DNA of 46,609 nucleotides from Rhizobium aethiopicum (GCF_900094625.1 NZ_FMAJ01000024.1:1-46609), one strand, 5' to 3'; counted from the stretch's first letter, positions 34,079 through 43,055 are shown. The notes: generated by a model not told the origin, from the letters alone. Numbers and translations are program-made.

Positions 34079-34672
34079 TCAGGTGTGGCGGATCTCCGTT
34101 CCCAGCACCTTCAGGCATTCGCGCATGAAGGCGGCGAGCGCCGTCCAACCCTTGGCCGAGACCATCGTCCCATCGACATAGGCTTCAGTGGGCGAGAGGT
34201 CGATGTAGGTTCCGCCCGCCAGAGTGACCTCGGGTTCGCAGGCTCCAAGCGCACCCACCTTCTTGCCGCGAACGACACCGTCGACTGCTATCAGGATCTG
34301 GACCCCGTGGCAGATGGTGAAAATAGGCTTCCTGTACTCATGGAAGTGACGCACCATCGCCTGCACCCGCTTGTCAGTGCGGATATATTCAGGCCCGCGC
34401 CCGCCCGCGCAGTAGACGGCATGATACTGGTCGAGCTGGTCCTCTGCTTCGGAAAACGTCTTGTTGATGGTGACGTTGTGCCCGAGTTTTTCGGTGTAGG
34501 TCTGATCCCCTTCGAAATCGTGCAGCGACGTTCTGAGAATGTCGCCGGCCTTCTTGTCCGGGCACACGACGTGCACCGTGTGACCGACCGCCTCCATCGC
34601 CTGCTGGAAGACGAAGATTTCGTACTCCTCGGTGAAATCGCCGGTGAGCATCAGGATTTTCTTGCCTGCCAT
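34079..34672 (-). CDS. DJ-1/PfpI-family protein
   Basis: A 197-residue class-I amidotransferase-like domain. The nucleophile elbow is IFTICHGVQIL with C121 and H122, and the acidic partner is in GDFTEEYE (E15/E16). The family includes proteases, deglycases, glyoxalase III and isonitrile hydratase. The gene lies downstream of the GntR regulator on the same strand (54-bp gap), so it is probably co-transcribed. Aldehyde handling fits neighbours that make or oxidise aldehydes, but that is inference. Confidence 0.82.
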   Translation of the reverse strand: MAGKKILMLTGDFTEEYEIFVFQQAMEAVGHTVHVVCPDKKAGDILRTSLHDFEGDQTYTEKLGHNVTINKTFSEAEDQLDQYHAVYCAGGRGPEYIRTDKRVQAMVRHFHEYRKPIFTICHGVQILIAVDGVVRGKKVGALGACEPEVTLAGGTYIDLSPTEAYVDGTMVSAKGWTALAAFMRECLKVLGTEIRHT

Positions 34673-34726
34673 GGGTTCTCCTCCTCGTTGTCAGATCGAC
34701 AGGCACGTCCTTGCCTGCCGGGTGGA

Positions 34727-35425
34727 TCAAATGTCGTCGAACGCCGGCAATAGCCGGTCGCGCGAATGTTCGATGTGGATGCGCATTGCATCCGCAGCCG
34801 CGTCGGGGTCGCGCGCCGCAAAGGCGTCGAGCAGCGTCTGATGCTCGCCGAGTGCCTCCTCGGTGACACGGCGATGAAACATCAGGCGGAAGATGTGGAA
34901 ATGCGTGTGCTGGAATGCCAGCATCCCTCGGATCAACTCGTTGCCGGCAAATTCCATGATGCGGTCGTGGAAAATAGCGTCATTGCGGGCGAAGGCCGAA
35001 TAGTTCGCCCGCTCGTCCCTGTTGTCGCTGCGTGTCATCACGCCCGCGGCCTCCGTCAGGATGGCCAGCTTCTCATCGTCCATCGCCCGGGCCGCCTTCG
35101 CAGCGCCGGCGGGTTCCAGCAACAGACGAAGTTCATAGAGCTCGTCGAAGCGGTGGCGCGTGATCTGGGGCGCTGCGCGATAGCCGACGAGATGCTGCTT
35201 GACGACGAGGCCTTCGCCTTCAAGCCGGCCGAGGGCTTCGCGGATCGGGGTGTGGGAGACGTTGAACTCCCTGACCAGGTTGTCGACCGTGATGCGCGCG
35301 CCCGGCGCGATTTTCAACGACATGAGCTGGTTGAAGATTGCCTCGTAGACGTCAACGGCCAGGCTGTTGGCGCGCGGTATCTGTGTCGTTCCCGTTGAAG
35401 GTTCTCTGAGTTTCGTCGAAATCAT
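34727..35425 (-). CDS. GntR-family regulator, FCD subgroup
   Basis: A 232-residue regulator. The DNA-binding domain has APGARITVDNLVREFNVSHT and PIREALGRLEGEG. The FCD domain contains NDAIFHDRIMEFAGNELIRG and a late ALGEHQTLLDAFAARD with the usual metal-binding His and Asp. The ATG at 35425 follows AAGGCAG; a longer frame is unlikely. It is divergent from the Ldh-ADH-ALDH-hydrolase operon and followed by the DJ-1 gene. An AT-rich repeat with CCTATA half-sites lies between. Confidence 0.87.
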   Translation of the reverse strand: MISTKLREPSTGTTQIPRANSLAVDVYEAIFNQLMSLKIAPGARITVDNLVREFNVSHTPIREALGRLEGEGLVVKQHLVGYRAAPQITRHRFDELYELRLLLEPAGAAKAARAMDDEKLAILTEAAGVMTRSDNRDERANYSAFARNDAIFHDRIMEFAGNELIRGMLAFQHTHFHIFRLMFHRRVTEEALGEHQTLLDAFAARDPDAAADAMRIHIEHSRDRLLPAFDDI

Positions 35426-35483
35426 CTGCTGCCTTGCCTCTTGACAGGTTCGATCGCTAGCACGATGCTGCCTCCAAGACAAT

Positions 35484-35510
35484 CCTATATCCTATACGAT
35501 TTTATATAGG
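35484..35510. promoter_or_regulatory. Candidate GntR operator with CCTATA half-sites
   Basis: CCTATA occurs at 35484-35489 and 35491-35496 as a direct repeat with 7-bp phase, and its inverse TATAGG at 35505-35510. The 20-bp dyad CCTATA-N8-TATAGG lies 12 bp before the dehydrogenase start. The AT-rich stretch may also include its -10. Confidence 0.45.
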
Positions 35511-35521
35511 GAGGAAAATTC

Positions 35522-36556
35522 ATGCGAGTTTCCGAAGCTTCAGCGCTTGCGCTTGCCACCCGCCTGCTGGAAGAGCATGGCGCACCGCGTGACCATGCGG
35601 CGCTGCAGGCTCGCGTCCTGGTAACGGCCGAAATGAAGGGACATGCTTCGCACGGCCTGTGCCGGCTCCCGCGCCTGATCGAGAGGATCGCCCGCGGTGT
35701 CGTCGACCCCCAAACTAAGGGAACGCAGCGCTGGCGGGCGGATGCGGTGTTAGAGGTCGAGGGTTCGGCGGGATTTGGCCCCGTCGTCGCCATGGCCGCG
35801 ATCGAGCGGCTGGCGCCCCATATTCCCGATCTCGGCATCGGCATGGTCGCCGTACGCAATGCGAACCACCTCGGCATGCTCGCGCACTACGTTGAAGCCA
35901 TCGCTGCGATGGGGTTGGTCAGCATCGCGCTCTCGTCGAGCGAGGCGCTGGTCCACCCCTTCGGTGGTACACGGGCCATGCTTGGCACCAACCCCATCGC
36001 CATTGGCGTGCCGACCGCCGAGGACCCTCTCGTACTCGACCTAGCCACCAGCATCGTGCCGATGGGCAGGATTCATCATCACGCGGCGACCGGCAGGCCT
36101 ATTCCTGAGGGATGGGCGCGCGATGCCGCCGGCAAGCAGACAACCGATCCGAGACGCGCCAAGGCCGGCGCGATTGCGCCGTTCGGCGATGCGAAGGGCT
36201 ATGGCCTCGGCATTGCCATCGAGCTGCTGGTGGCGGCTCTTGCAGGCTCGGCGCTCGCACCGGAAGTGCACGGCACGCTCGACAGCCAGTCGCCATGCAA
36301 CAAGGGCGACGTCTTCATCTTGATCGAGCCTAGCCTGGCGCCGGGGCTTCCGGCGCGGCTGTCAGCCTATCTCGGTGCCGTGCGCTCATCACCATCCGAG
36401 GTGGCCGGCAAACCGGTTCTCGTCCCCGGCGATCGAGCCCGCAAGCGGCGTGCGGCCGCCAGCCGCAACGGTTTTGAGATCGACCAGCGCCTCTGGGAAG
36501 ACCTCAATGCGCTTTCCCCCTCCCGTATTCTGGCCTTTGAGGGACAAAGATCATGA
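35522..36556 (+). CDS. Ldh-family NAD(P)-dependent oxidoreductase (malate/L-lactate dehydrogenase type)
   Basis: A 344-residue member of the type-2 malate/lactate dehydrogenase family, which includes sulfolactate, ureidoglycolate and delta-1-piperideine-2-carboxylate enzymes. The conserved GHASHGLCRLP holds the catalytic His around residue 44. NANHLGMLAHYVE and LGTNPIAIGVP follow, then GDAKGYGLGIAIELL. The ATG follows GGGAGG. Its stop overlaps the next start as ATGA. It would interconvert a 2-hydroxyacid and a 2-keto acid (or an imino acid) as the first step of the block. Confidence 0.85.
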   Translation: MRVSEASALALATRLLEEHGAPRDHAALQARVLVTAEMKGHASHGLCRLPRLIERIARGVVDPQTKGTQRWRADAVLEVEGSAGFGPVVAMAAIERLAPHIPDLGIGMVAVRNANHLGMLAHYVEAIAAMGLVSIALSSSEALVHPFGGTRAMLGTNPIAIGVPTAEDPLVLDLATSIVPMGRIHHHAATGRPIPEGWARDAAGKQTTDPRRAKAGAIAPFGDAKGYGLGIAIELLVAALAGSALAPEVHGTLDSQSPCNKGDVFILIEPSLAPGLPARLSAYLGAVRSSPSEVAGKPVLVPGDRARKRRAAASRNGFEIDQRLWEDLNALSPSRILAFEGQRS

Positions 36557-37782
36557 GCCTGTTTGCCGCCTTGAGGCTGCCGCGGGAGATCCTGTTTGGC
36601 ATCGGCCAGCGCCATGCGCTCGCGAAAGTCGCCAGCAGGACCGGCCGGCGCGCACTCGTCTGCACGGACGCACGTTTTGCCGCAACGCCCGTCTTCGCGG
36701 AAATGATCGCCGCCGTCGAAGCCGCCGGCATCGCTGTGCTGGTCCATGATCAGACGCTGCCGGACGTGCCGCGCGATACGGTCGCAGTTTGCGTTGAGGC
36801 GGCGCGCGGCTTTGAGCCCGATATGGTGATCGGCATCGGCGGTGGCAGTTGCCTCGACATGGCGAAATGCGCCTCGCTCCTGCTCGCTCACGGCGGCGCG
36901 CTCGACGATTACTATGGTGAGTTCAAGGTGCCTGCACCCGTCCTGCCGGTCATCGCCGTGCCGACGACGGCAGGCACCGGCTCCGAGGTGACGCCGGTTG
37001 CGGTTGTTTCCGATCCCGATCGTATCCTGAAGGTTGGCATTTCCAGCCCCTATCTCATCGCTGCCGCGGCGATCTGTGATCCGGAACTCACCTTATCCTG
37101 CCCGCCTGCGCTCACGGCGGTTGCCGGTGCGGATGCGCTGACACATGCCATCGAAGCGTTCACGGCCATGCGCCGCCCCGGCGATCCGCAGCTTGCGCAG
37201 CAGCATGTCTTTATCGGCAAGAGCGATCTCTCCGACCAGTTCGCGCTCCATGCTATTCGGCTCCTCAGCCGGAGTTTGGAAAAGGCCTTCACCGACGGTT
37301 CGGACATCGACGCGCGCGCCGATGTGATGATGGGCGCGCTTGCAGCCGGCTGCGCCTTCGGGACCGCGGGCACCGCTGCGGCCCATGCGGTGCAATATCC
37401 GGTCGGTGCCGTGACCCACACGCCGCACGGGCTCGGCGTCGCGACCATGCTTCCTTATGTGATGACATATAATCGCAAGGTCGCTGCCGCGGAGATCGCC
37501 ATCGTCGGCAGGGCGCTCGGCCTCGACCCCACCGGAGTGGAGAGCGACGAGACGCTTGCCGATGCCGCGATAGGCGAGGTGAGCCGCCTCTTTGCAGCGA
37601 TCGGCATTGCGCCGACGCTCGCCAGGCTCGGCCTGCCGGAAGACCGGATTGACTGGGCGGCCGAGCAGGCGCTCGGCATCGGCCGGCTGATCAAGAATAA
37701 TCCACGACCCCTCGATCCGGCCGCCATGCGCGGCCTGGTGCGGGCCGCCTATGACGGCGACCTCGCCGCTTCCGCCCTCTGA
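36553..37782 (+). CDS. Iron-containing alcohol dehydrogenase
   Basis: A 409-residue group-III alcohol dehydrogenase. The NAD-binding loop is GIGGGSCLDMAK (95-106), followed by PTTAGTGSEVT. Fe ligands are D194 and H198 (GADALTHAIEAF), H278 and H292 (TPHG). Members reduce aldehydes or oxidise primary alcohols, lactaldehyde, maleylacetate or 4-hydroxybutyrate. Translation is coupled to the Ldh gene by an ATGA overlap. A pairing with the following aldehyde dehydrogenase would carry alcohol to acid. Confidence 0.9.
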   Translation: MSLFAALRLPREILFGIGQRHALAKVASRTGRRALVCTDARFAATPVFAEMIAAVEAAGIAVLVHDQTLPDVPRDTVAVCVEAARGFEPDMVIGIGGGSCLDMAKCASLLLAHGGALDDYYGEFKVPAPVLPVIAVPTTAGTGSEVTPVAVVSDPDRILKVGISSPYLIAAAAICDPELTLSCPPALTAVAGADALTHAIEAFTAMRRPGDPQLAQQHVFIGKSDLSDQFALHAIRLLSRSLEKAFTDGSDIDARADVMMGALAAGCAFGTAGTAAAHAVQYPVGAVTHTPHGLGVATMLPYVMTYNRKVAAAEIAIVGRALGLDPTGVESDETLADAAIGEVSRLFAAIGIAPTLARLGLPEDRIDWAAEQALGIGRLIKNNPRPLDPAAMRGLVRAAYDGDLAASAL

Positions 37783-37796
37783 CCTGGGAAATCATC

Positions 37797-39284
37797 ATGA
37801 ACGTCAACCAGCATTCTCCGCATCCAGACCACGATCCCTTCGGGCTCAGCGCGTTTTCCCGCGGCCTCTATATTGGCGGTGCCTGGCTGCCTTCAGTGGG
37901 CGAGGGTCGGATCCAGGTGATCGATCCCTCGACGGAGGCGGTCATTGCCGCCGTGCCGGATGCGACCCTTGCGGATGCGGCAGCGGCCGTGGAGGCTGCC
38001 GCAGGTGCCGCGGAAAGCTGGCGCGAGACTCCGCCGAGGAAGCGTTCCGAGATCCTGCGCCGCTGCTTCGAACTTATGGTGGAGCGCTCCGAAACGCTTG
38101 CCAGTCTCATCTCGCTCGAGAACGGGAAGGCATTGCGCGACGCGCGCGGCGAGGTGGCCTATGCGGCGGAGTTCTTTCGGTGGTACGCCGAGGAGGCGGT
38201 CCGCATCTCTGGTGAGTTCGGGATCGCCCCGGCCGGTGGGAACCGGATTGTCGTCGACTACCAGCCTATCGGCGTCTGCGTTCTCATCACACCGTGGAAT
38301 TTTCCGGCCGCGATGGCGACCCGCAAGATTGCGCCAGCCCTTGCCGCAGGCTGCACCGTCATCCTGAAGCCGGCGAGTGAGACGCCGTTGACGGCCTATG
38401 CGCTTGCGGCTCTCTACGAGGAGGCTGGGGTGCCGCCGGGCGTCGTGAACGTAATGACAACATCGACGCCTGGCCCGGTCATTGCCGCCATGCTGGCCGA
38501 CCCGCGCGTGCGGAAACTTTCCTTTACAGGCTCGACGGGCGTCGGCCGCACGCTTCTGGCGGAAGCGGCGAAAAATGTCATCTCCTGCTCCATGGAACTC
38601 GGCGGCAACGCGCCATTCATCGTTTTCGACGACGCGGACATTGACGCGGCGATCGACGGGCTGATGGTTGCGAAAATGCGCAATGCCGGTGAAGCCTGCA
38701 CGGCCGCGAACCGTATTTATGTCCAGTCGGGAATCCACGATGCCTTCGCGGAAAAAATTGCCCGACGGATGGCCGAACTCAAGGTCGGCCCCGGTGTAGA
38801 CCCGGATACCGAGTGCGGTCCGATGATCACACGCAAGGCGGTGGAGAAGATCGACCGCCTGGTTACGGACGCCATTTCCCGAGGAGGGCGTGTGCTCTGC
38901 GGTGGACGAACATTGGTACGACGGGGCTTTTTCTATCCGCCGACGGTGCTCGTCGATGTTTCCCCGGCCTCCGACATGAGTTGCGAGGAGATTTTCGGTC
39001 CGGTCGCGCCGCTCTACCGTTTCGAGAGCGAGGCAGAGGTCATCGCTGCCGCCAACGAGACGGAATATGGCCTCGCCGCCTATATCTATACCCGCGATAT
39101 TGGCCGTGGCATACGCGTCGCCTCCAAGGTCGAGGCCGGCATGATCGCGCTCAATCGTGGACTGGTCTCGGATCCCGCTGCCCCCTTTGGCGGTGTGAAA
39201 CAGAGCGGCCTAGGACGCGAAGGAGGCCAGCATCACGGTATCGCGGAGTTCATGGAAGCCAAGTACATTGCGACAAGTTTCTGA
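37797..39284 (+). CDS. NAD(P)-dependent aldehyde dehydrogenase (succinate-semialdehyde dehydrogenase type)
   Basis: A 495-residue aldehyde dehydrogenase closest in pattern to GabD. N168 is in TPWNFPAA, E267 in MELGGNAPFIVF, and the catalytic Cys C301 in NAGEACTAANR. The end PFGGVKQSGLGREGG is typical. The ATG lies 14 bp after the Fe-ADH stop. GabD-like sequence does not prove succinic semialdehyde as substrate; glutarate semialdehyde, lactaldehyde and others are handled by close relatives. Middle gene of the GntR-controlled operon. Confidence 0.88.
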   Translation: MNVNQHSPHPDHDPFGLSAFSRGLYIGGAWLPSVGEGRIQVIDPSTEAVIAAVPDATLADAAAAVEAAAGAAESWRETPPRKRSEILRRCFELMVERSETLASLISLENGKALRDARGEVAYAAEFFRWYAEEAVRISGEFGIAPAGGNRIVVDYQPIGVCVLITPWNFPAAMATRKIAPALAAGCTVILKPASETPLTAYALAALYEEAGVPPGVVNVMTTSTPGPVIAAMLADPRVRKLSFTGSTGVGRTLLAEAAKNVISCSMELGGNAPFIVFDDADIDAAIDGLMVAKMRNAGEACTAANRIYVQSGIHDAFAEKIARRMAELKVGPGVDPDTECGPMITRKAVEKIDRLVTDAISRGGRVLCGGRTLVRRGFFYPPTVLVDVSPASDMSCEEIFGPVAPLYRFESEAEVIAAANETEYGLAAYIYTRDIGRGIRVASKVEAGMIALNRGLVSDPAAPFGGVKQSGLGREGGQHHGIAEFMEAKYIATSF

Positions 39285-39295
39285 AGGAGGAGCCT

Positions 39296-40147
39296 GTGGC
39301 CACCGATCCATTCCGCATCCGTGACCACGTCGCAAATTTCGACGAGATCGTTGGCGATATCCGTGCTCGCAGCCTTGCTACGCGGCGCACCGTGCCCATG
39401 AAGGCCAACATCGCCTATGGGAGTGGAACGGGCGAGACGCTCGATATCTTCCTGCCAAACAATGCCGGCTCGGACATGCCGATCCACATGTTCATCCATG
39501 GTGGCTATTGGCGGATGTTTTCAAAGGAGGACTTTTCCTGCGTTGCTGAGACCATCACAGGCGCTGGTGCGGTCGCAGCCATCGTCGATTATTCGTTGAT
39601 GCCCGGCGTGAGGATGGACGTCCTGATCGGTCAGATCCTGAAGGCCAAGGCTTTCCTGCTGGCGCATGCGGATCGTTTTGGCGCCACAGCAAAGCAATTC
39701 TCCGTTAGCGGTCACTCTGCCGGTGCGCATCTAGCAACCTTTCTCTTCCATCGCTCGTCGGCGCCTTCTGGCGTAGTTGCTGCTTTCCTGCTTGGCGGGC
39801 TATACGATCTCGAACCCCTGCAGACGTCTTTCCTGCGCGACGAAATCGCCTTGAGCGACGAGGAGGTGCGACGGTTTACGCCAATGCGTCATGAGCACGA
39901 TCCGGCAACGCGTGTCGCTATCATGACCGGTGAACTGGAAACTGATCCCTTCAAAATCCAGGCAAATGCGTTCAGAGACATTCTTGACGCCCAAGGGCTT
40001 GAAGTACGAGCATCGCACGCCGCGGTCGGGGATCACATGAGCACGGTTCGCGATCTCGCCGTCCTTGGCACCCCTGTGGCGGCAGCATTGCGCGCCTCAA
40101 TTGCCAATGATGCCGGTGAAGAACCGAAGCGATCAACCTTCGCCTGA
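39296..40147 (+). CDS. Alpha/beta hydrolase, arylformamidase-like
   Basis: A 283-residue hydrolase starting at GTG 39296, which follows AAGGAGGAG; the long frame upstream overlaps the aldehyde dehydrogenase and is spurious. HGGYW at 68-72 is the oxyanion motif of kynurenine formamidases. The nucleophile is S141 in SGHSAGAH. Asp is probably in ELETDPF and His in VGDHMSTV. The family cleaves formyl-amides and short esters. No other kynurenine-pathway gene is present, so an amide or lactone in this catabolic block is a better guess. Last gene of the operon. Confidence 0.82.
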   Translation: MATDPFRIRDHVANFDEIVGDIRARSLATRRTVPMKANIAYGSGTGETLDIFLPNNAGSDMPIHMFIHGGYWRMFSKEDFSCVAETITGAGAVAAIVDYSLMPGVRMDVLIGQILKAKAFLLAHADRFGATAKQFSVSGHSAGAHLATFLFHRSSAPSGVVAAFLLGGLYDLEPLQTSFLRDEIALSDEEVRRFTPMRHEHDPATRVAIMTGELETDPFKIQANAFRDILDAQGLEVRASHAAVGDHMSTVRDLAVLGTPVAAALRASIANDAGEEPKRSTFA

Positions 40148-40490
40148 TCGCCCGTTTTGTGTTGTCGTATCGGTACCAGCTTGTGCCAGCCGGCGTCATT
40201 GACCCGCTAGGCAGTAGCACGCCGTTCTTTTCGCTCCGGCAAGCGCCTTAACGTTTTCGATCTCAAGCACGGCTGTTGCACGGGCTTAAAGATTGTAGGC
40301 CCTGCGCTTCGCCATTTTCTTTGCGCCGGATAACTCGACACCATTGACCATTTTTTTAAGGGTTACGCCTATCGTGATGCCCTCGGGCGGTCCACCGGAA
40401 TTGAGACAATGGTCAATTTGCGCGTAGGCGTGCTGTTGCCTGGTGGGGCTGGAGAAAGAGCCGAATTTCCTGGGCGGGGGCCATCATTTT
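40148..40490. other. Intergenic region before the chemoreceptor with a 10-bp inverted repeat
   Basis: This 343-bp gap holds no gene. ATTGACCATT (40343-40352) and its inverse AATGGTCAAT (40408-40417) are perfect 10-bp arms 55 bp apart, in front of the chemoreceptor. A T7 run follows the first arm. The rest shows nothing I recognise. Confidence 0.5.
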
Positions 40491-43028
40491 ATGTCGTTGA
40501 TTGATCGACTGTTGCAGCGCATGCGGATTGTGACTAAGGTCCTGTGCTTCGTGGTGCCTCTCGTCATCCTCATAGCAGGCATCGGCCTGTTCGGCTATTT
40601 CACGGCCGGCACGCTGAATGGCCAGATGACCCTGACCCGGCAGACGATCGATACGCTTTCGAGTTTCCAGCAGCTGCGCTCCTCTCTGACGGCCTTTACC
40701 GATCTTCCCACTACCGCGACACGCGATCGGCTGATTGCCAGTATTTCGGACCAGCAGAAAGCCGCCGTGACGCTCGACGCCATGCTCTCCGATCTCGCCC
40801 AGAAGCAGCAGATCTCCGCCGTGCGCGACCTCGGCGGCAAGATGCAGGGCGGCGCCGATGCGCTCTGGGCCGTGGCGCAGGAGCGTGCAAATACAGAGCA
40901 GGCAATCGACAACGCGGTCGCCCAGCTCTTCAAGGAAAGCCAATCCGCGCGCAAGCAGCTCGACGTTCTTCAGGATCAGGCGAACGGAAAGGAAGCTTTC
41001 GTCCGGGCGCTCCTTCTCGATGCGTCGGCCTACAAGGATCTCGCTGAACGCATTTCGAAGCTGCGCAAGGCGACCGCAGCCGCCGCCGACCCGCAGAAGC
41101 TCGCCGCGGCTATAGGCAGCCTGATGCCGCCGCTCGTCAAGGAGGTTGGCGAAGGCGAGGCACTGGCGTCCGACAAGGCAAAGGGGCAGATCGCTTCGCT
41201 GAAACCCGTTTTGGACAAGCTCGCTGCGATGGCCAAGGACAGCAGCCTGTCGCTCGAGGGCTACGCTCCGGTCGACCAGGACCTGCAGCGTTTCGAGGAG
41301 CAGTTTGCCAAACTCGCCTCGGGCAATGCCGAGACCGCGATCGAGCGTTTTACCGGCATGGATGCGAGCATCTCGACGCTTCGCTCGATGGCAATGATCG
41401 TCAATGCCGCTTTTAAGTCGATCGACAATCTGCGCCTGCATTTGAGCGAGCTGAACAGGCGCGTTGACGCCGAAGCCCGAAATGCCGCTCTGACCGACCT
41501 TAGGGCACTGCGTGAAAGCGCCGCAAAGCTGGTACCCCTGAGCGGAAAAAACCCCGCCCTTCAGGATCTTGCGAAGAAGATCGAGCCGTCCCTGGCCGCG
41601 ATTGAAAAGGACACCGCGCTTCTGATATCGATTGCAGACCGGTGGCGGGCAGAGAAGGGGGCGGCAACCGAACTCGTGGCCGCGGCAAGTCACACTCTGG
41701 AGCAATTCGTCAGCACGGCGCAGGAGAGTGGCAAGGAAATCAGCCAGCGCTCGGCCACCATGTCGCTCTCGGCCATGATTGCCGGCACGGTGCTTGCGAT
41801 CATCGGCGGTCTGATGCTGATCGAAACACTGCGCGGACCGCTGAAGCGGATCACCCAGACAATGACAAGACTTGCCGCCGGTGATCTCAATGTTCCGATC
41901 GGCGACGGCAAGCGTGGCGACGAAATCGGCGATATGATTCGGTCCGTGACTGTCTTCCGCGACCAAGCGCTTGAAAAGACTAGGCTCGAAGAAGTCGCTG
42001 AGGCCAATAGGGCGCGCGACGAACAGGAACAGGCGCGGCGCGCAGCCGAGCAGGCGCGCATCGAAGCTGAGCAGAGCGAGGCCCTCGATGCCCTTTCCGA
42101 CATGCTCGGCAAGCTCGCCGACGGTAATCTCGCAGCCGTGATGAGTGAGGAACTGGCCGCCGATTACGTCGCGATGGCCAAGACCTACAACCAGGCGATC
42201 GACGCGCTCCGCCGGACACTCGCCGAGGTCCGCAATACAACCTATGAAATCGCCGAGGGCAGCACCAATCTTTCAGGCGCGGCCGATGATCTGGCGCGGC
42301 GCACCGAACAGCAGGCGGCCGCCCTCGAAGACAGTTCTCGCGTGCTTGGCGAACTCACAGCCAGCGTGCGTACAACGGCGGAAAACGCACATCAGACATC
42401 GGTTTCCGTCGCCGAGGCGCATCGGGAGGCGGAGCATTCCGCGGCCGTCGTTGCCAAGGCCGTTGAAGCCATGGACGCCATCAACCGTTCGTCGGACAAG
42501 GTCTCCAGCATTATCGGCGTGATCGACGAGATCGCCTTCCAGACCAATCTTCTCGCACTCAATGCCGGGGTTGAGGCGGCGCGGGCAGGAGAGGCGGGCA
42601 GGGGTTTCGCCGTCGTCGCACAGGAGGTTCGCGAGCTTGCACAGCGTTGCGCCAAAGCTGCCCGCGAAATCAAGGATCTTATTTCCAACAGCGCATCGCA
42701 GGTTGGCGCGGGCGTCAGGCTCGTTGAGGAGACGGGTGAGGCGCTTTCCGCGATCATCGAGCATTTCACCTCGATCAACGGACTAGTGCAGGTCATCTCG
42801 ACAGCGACCAGCACGCAGTACAAAGGGATCGACGAGGTCAACAGCGCCGTCCGCGACATCGAGCATATCACTCAGCACAATGCCGCCATGGTGGAGGAAA
42901 ACACGGCCGAAATTCACAGGCTCCGCCAGCAGGTGGAACTGCTGAACGAACGGATCTCCCGCTTCCAGACCGCCGACGCGCGCAGGGCGTCGCTGGGCGT
43001 GAGCCCGCGGATCGCCATGGCCTCCTAA
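40491..43028 (+). CDS. Methyl-accepting chemotaxis protein with large helical sensor domain
   Basis: An 845-residue chemoreceptor. TM1 is about residues 16-38 and TM2 about 425-445. Between them lies a ~385-residue periplasmic region, mostly helical and rich in Ala, Leu and Lys, about the size of a helical bimodular (HBM) sensor. A HAMP domain (about 446-500), a second HAMP-like linker and the signalling domain follow. The hairpin tip reads IDEIAFQTNLLALNAGVEAA near residue 680. There is no C-terminal CheR-binding pentapeptide. The ATG at 40491 has a weak GGGGG site; 40443 is an alternative. Its position after the catabolic island suggests, but does not show, a linked attractant. Confidence 0.9.
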   Translation: MSLIDRLLQRMRIVTKVLCFVVPLVILIAGIGLFGYFTAGTLNGQMTLTRQTIDTLSSFQQLRSSLTAFTDLPTTATRDRLIASISDQQKAAVTLDAMLSDLAQKQQISAVRDLGGKMQGGADALWAVAQERANTEQAIDNAVAQLFKESQSARKQLDVLQDQANGKEAFVRALLLDASAYKDLAERISKLRKATAAAADPQKLAAAIGSLMPPLVKEVGEGEALASDKAKGQIASLKPVLDKLAAMAKDSSLSLEGYAPVDQDLQRFEEQFAKLASGNAETAIERFTGMDASISTLRSMAMIVNAAFKSIDNLRLHLSELNRRVDAEARNAALTDLRALRESAAKLVPLSGKNPALQDLAKKIEPSLAAIEKDTALLISIADRWRAEKGAATELVAAASHTLEQFVSTAQESGKEISQRSATMSLSAMIAGTVLAIIGGLMLIETLRGPLKRITQTMTRLAAGDLNVPIGDGKRGDEIGDMIRSVTVFRDQALEKTRLEEVAEANRARDEQEQARRAAEQARIEAEQSEALDALSDMLGKLADGNLAAVMSEELAADYVAMAKTYNQAIDALRRTLAEVRNTTYEIAEGSTNLSGAADDLARRTEQQAAALEDSSRVLGELTASVRTTAENAHQTSVSVAEAHREAEHSAAVVAKAVEAMDAINRSSDKVSSIIGVIDEIAFQTNLLALNAGVEAARAGEAGRGFAVVAQEVRELAQRCAKAAREIKDLISNSASQVGAGVRLVEETGEALSAIIEHFTSINGLVQVISTATSTQYKGIDEVNSAVRDIEHITQHNAAMVEENTAEIHRLRQQVELLNERISRFQTADARRASLGVSPRIAMAS

Positions 43029-43055
43029 GCGGCATTTCGTTCTGTCCTCCGCTTA
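43026..43055. terminator. Hairpin at chemoreceptor stop
   Basis: TAAGCGG (including the stop codon) pairs with CCGCTTA over 7 bp with a 16-nt loop. No U-run follows. Weak terminator candidate between the convergent chemoreceptor and oxidoreductase genes. Confidence 0.35.

Noticed and set aside
38813..39295. A 161-codon upstream extension of the arylformamidase-like gene
   Set aside because: It lies inside the aldehyde dehydrogenase gene in another frame; AAGGAGGAG marks GTG 39296 as the start.
18417..40147. The catabolic island as a mobile genomic island
   Set aside because: No integrase, transposase, tRNA-end duplication or flanking repeats are visible, and base composition by eye does not differ from the flanks.
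40413..41966. A 517-codon antisense frame over the chemoreceptor sensor region
   Set aside because: Shadow of the real chemoreceptor codons; composition and lack of motifs do not support a protein.
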